Origin: a bacterium
GTDB lineage: Bacteria > Patescibacteriota > Minisyncoccia > Phycocordibacterales > 2-02-FULL-43-11
DNA: 7,123 nt
Reading direction: 5' to 3'
Assembly: GCA_021814895.1 (NCBI GenBank)
Contig: JAKAHN010000033.1
Span: forward strand, 1 to 7,123
Shown here: positions 5,506-7,123 of the stretch, in pieces
Layout of the letters: each line of letters opens with the position of its first letter
Position numbering within the stretch: position 1 is the stretch's first letter
The notes under the pieces: model-generated
Database searches by the model: none
Told to the model about the DNA's origin: nothing
What the model saw: only the letters and a program-made list of their open reading frames with translations
Program-made: the position numbers and the translations under genes

Positions 5506-5658
5506 ATGAAAAAATTGTTCGTTGTCATAACTGTGTTGGTGTTGGCGTTTGGGGCCTTTGGCCTCCGACATCATCACTCAACCGAAAACTCAACCTCCGA
5601 CCCGGAAACCAGTGGCGTGCTACACGCCGAAGGTCAGGTTAGCATCAGTGTGCAGTAA
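5506..5658 (+). CDS. Small exported peptide, 50 residues, unknown function
   Basis: ATG 5506 is chosen because MKKLFVVITVLVLAFGAFG is a textbook signal peptide: two Lys, a hydrophobic core to about residue 18, and an A-F-G site giving cleavage after Gly19. An in-frame TTG at 5461 would place the leader hairpin inside the gene and is unlikely. The predicted mature part is only about 31 residues, starting LRHHH (His22-24), then polar and Ser/Thr/Glu-rich, with no Cys. The ribosome site is weak (AGAGAAA, 5495-5501). The gene is first in a two-gene unit, 32 bases before a larger exported protein, and shares its GC-richer composition. I do not recognise a family. It might be a peptide partner of the larger protein, a secreted signal, or a leader peptide. 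The His cluster hints at metal binding but no more. Confidence 0.6.
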   Translation: MKKLFVVITVLVLAFGAFGLRHHHSTENSTSDPETSGVLHAEGQVSISVQ

Positions 5659-5690
5659 GCCAAAAGTCAGAAAAAAGCAGAAGAAAAACT

Positions 5691-6728
5691 ATGAAAGCAA
5701 TCAGAAATATTATCGTTGCGCTTGCAATCCTTACCTGCGCGTTCTTTACCACCTTCGCCGGCCCCTACTCGGACGCGGCCCAAAAAGGCCTGCCGATCCG
5801 CAGTCTAGGCGTACTAAAGGCGTACGCCGAAGATGCGGTGAGACAGGGAGATTTGGGGGTGAGCTACCCCCAAACCGTGCCGGGTGGAACAGTTCAAGTC
5901 CATGCAAGTGGAGACGGTGTGGGCAACGTCGTCAAAAAACTCGTTTCCAAAACGCTGAGTTTCAGCTTCACGCCAGGGAAAACAAAGCCCTGGATCTGGG
6001 CGCAACTTTCGGACCGAGGAGGGTACACACTATTCTCGGCTGGGAAAGAGACCCTGTTCAAAGCGGGCGTCGCTATACACTGGCTTGAGGACCCGAGCCT
6101 GATATTGGGCTTGGTGCCAAACCCGCCAATTGTTGTACCAGGAATTGAATCTGCCCGAATCATTATCACCAACGAAACGGGGGGGATCGTCGCAGACATG
6201 ATGATCCCCGTCAACGACGATCGGATCTTCTACCCCACCAACTTGGTGGAGCGGGGAGGAGACATTTTTTTGACGTTCCGTGAGAAAGACGGAAGCCAAA
6301 GCAGTGTCGTCTTGGACGCGCGAACCGGCGCGCCAAAAGAAACCTTTGCAGCATTCGGGAGTGTTCCCTTATCCATTGAGGGGGATTACGATTTTGGGAC
6401 AAACCCCGAAAGCGTCTCCCTGTACGGGGTTGATTTGAGAAGTGCGGTTGTACATTTCACTGTGGACAGCCAACAACCCGCGCCGAAATCAATCGCGGTC
6501 GGAGGGCAATCAAACACAGGCGAGGTGATTGCCTATCTGATGAGATTCAAGGGAGCACCGACTTGGGTGTTGAATTACCTCTCACCCAATCCGGTTAACA
6601 ACAGTTTACCGTACTACCAAGACGGCAAGCCCTTCCTCGGGGATGGGCAATACGAATTGGTGTACATTTTGGAACCCGCAGACTTGGACGGGGTTCCGAT
6701 TGACAACTACGGCGGAAAAAGCTTATAG
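5691..6728 (+). CDS. Exported protein of unknown function, 345 residues
   Basis: The start at ATG 5691 has a purine-rich AGAAGAAA upstream. It gives a signal peptide with Lys2 and Arg5, a hydrophobic core (residues 6-22) and a likely signal peptidase I site after TFA (residue 23). The Cys16 context (ILTC) is not a good lipobox. The mature protein of about 322 residues has no further membrane segment. It alternates short hydrophobic strands with Gly/Pro/Asn/Asp turns, as in SARIIITNETGGIVADMMIP and GGDIFLTFREKDGSQSSVVL. This suggests an extracytoplasmic beta-rich, possibly Ig-like or sandwich, fold. I recognise no catalytic motif or known family. Composition is unlike the neighbours: 37 of 60 bases are G or C at 5821-5880, against 23 of 60 at 5101-5160 in miaA. 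It is transcribed with the small peptide upstream and closed by a strong terminator. Confidence 0.85.
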   Translation: MKAIRNIIVALAILTCAFFTTFAGPYSDAAQKGLPIRSLGVLKAYAEDAVRQGDLGVSYPQTVPGGTVQVHASGDGVGNVVKKLVSKTLSFSFTPGKTKPWIWAQLSDRGGYTLFSAGKETLFKAGVAIHWLEDPSLILGLVPNPPIVVPGIESARIIITNETGGIVADMMIPVNDDRIFYPTNLVERGGDIFLTFREKDGSQSSVVLDARTGAPKETFAAFGSVPLSIEGDYDFGTNPESVSLYGVDLRSAVVHFTVDSQQPAPKSIAVGGQSNTGEVIAYLMRFKGAPTWVLNYLSPNPVNNSLPYYQDGKPFLGDGQYELVYILEPADLDGVPIDNYGGKSL

Positions 6729-6745
6729 CCAAATCCGCCTCACAC

Positions 6746-6786
6746 AACCGCGCAAAGTTTCCTTCAGGATTCTGAGCGCGGTTTTT
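6746..6786 (+). terminator. Intrinsic terminator of the secreted-protein cassette
   Basis: AACCGCGC (6746-6753) pairs perfectly with GCGCGGTT (6776-6783). The stem closes a 22-base loop that contains a small TCC/GGA inner stem, and TTTTT follows at 6782-6786. It lies 17 bases after the stop of the 345-residue gene and between convergent genes. On the minus strand the downstream tract is poorer in T, so it serves mainly the plus strand. Confidence 0.85.
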
Positions 6787-6833
6787 AATTGCAATATTTT
6801 ATACAAATCAGACATTTATCACTAAATGATTTT

Positions 6834-7121
6834 TTAGATGCCGTATAAATTTCTCAACTCTTCAAAAACAATCGGGTTGGCAGCGACAAAATTATGATTG
6901 CGAAAATCGTAATCATCTTTTCCCAGATTTGCCACTTTACCTCCGGCTTCGGCTACCAAAAAAGCTCCGGCTGGAAAATCATAATCATTACCATAAGGAT
7001 CCAACGAAACCCTACCCTCGATTTTACCGCAAGCGGTCATTGCAAATTCAAAACCGCAACTTATCGTGTTAAATAAAATAGCTCTTTTTCGTAAATCTAA
7101 ATAAATATCAAAGTTCTTTTT
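6834..7121 (-). CDS. C-terminal end of an inositol-monophosphatase-family protein (partial)
   Basis: The open frame enters from the right edge and ends at TAA 6834, giving the last 95 residues of a protein whose start is outside the window. The Met at 7040 is internal. The end of the family is visible: FNTISCGFEFAMTACGKIEG corresponds to the (GS)xx..A.VAxGxxDG stretch. LDPYGNDYDFPAGAFLVAEAGG matches the second family signature WDxAAGxxLxxEAGG, with the metal-binding Asp in YDFPAG and Tyr in place of the usual Trp. The tail FVAANPIVFEELRNLYG is also typical. Members hydrolyse inositol phosphates, fructose-1,6-bisphosphate, 3'-phosphoadenosine 5'-phosphate or histidinol phosphate; which one cannot be told from this fragment. 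It converges on the secreted-protein cassette, with 47 bases between the terminator and its stop. Confidence 0.88.
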   Translation of the reverse strand, partial: KKNFDIYLDLRKRAILFNTISCGFEFAMTACGKIEGRVSLDPYGNDYDFPAGAFLVAEAGGKVANLGKDDYDFRNHNFVAANPIVFEELRNLYGI

Positions 7122-7123
7122 AT

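Noticed and set aside
5549..6088. 179-residue plus-strand open frame overlapping both exported-protein genes
   Set aside because: It is an Arg/Pro-rich shadow frame of the GC-richer genes. It has no plausible start context, and the overlapping frames carry clear signal peptides.
6834..7040. A complete 68-residue protein starting at ATG 7040
   Set aside because: The frame stays open to the right edge, and the upstream residues continue the inositol-monophosphatase family pattern, so this Met is internal.

Overview
The window looks like a stretch of a small, moderately AT-rich bacterial genome. My best guess is a member of the Patescibacteria / Candidate Phyla Radiation (Parcubacteria-like). 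That is an inference from the minimalist gene set, the split dikinase modules, the weak or absent Shine-Dalgarno sequences, and the short palindromic and heptameric repeats in and between genes. No marker gene in the window proves the phylum.

Region 1 (about 1-4390, minus strand) is one compact operon. Its transcription order is: an ATP-binding (PPDK_N-type) dikinase module (4199-3246); a separate protein with an uncharacterised middle domain and a C-terminal swivelling phosphohistidine domain (3239-1845); a stand-alone riboflavin kinase (1855-1520); riboflavin synthase (1499-921); lumazine synthase (836-369); and the start of another gene (372 to beyond the left edge). That last gene resembles the N-terminal part of the middle-domain protein. 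The genes overlap or abut at most junctions. A good sigma70-type promoter (4390-4362) lies about 160 bases upstream of the first gene, and the leader between them contains hairpins, one of them terminator-like. Together the genes supply the last steps to FMN (lumazine, riboflavin, FMN) plus a PEP-synthase/rifampin-phosphotransferase-like enzyme that lacks the PEP/pyruvate-binding barrel. Its substrate is unknown.

Region 2 (about 4374-5362, plus strand) is miaA, the tRNA A37 dimethylallyltransferase. It is transcribed divergently and probably starts at GTG 4409. A near-perfect 46-base palindrome is embedded in frame in its coding sequence, in the style of protein-coding palindromic repeat elements.

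Region 3 (about 5428-6786, plus strand) is a self-contained and visibly GC-richer cassette. It has its own promoter, a leader hairpin, a 50-residue exported peptide, a 345-residue exported protein of unknown family, and a strong intrinsic terminator. Region 4 (6834 to the right edge, minus strand) is the C-terminal end of an inositol-monophosphatase-family protein, convergent with the cassette. I saw no tRNA, rRNA, CRISPR array or insertion sequence.
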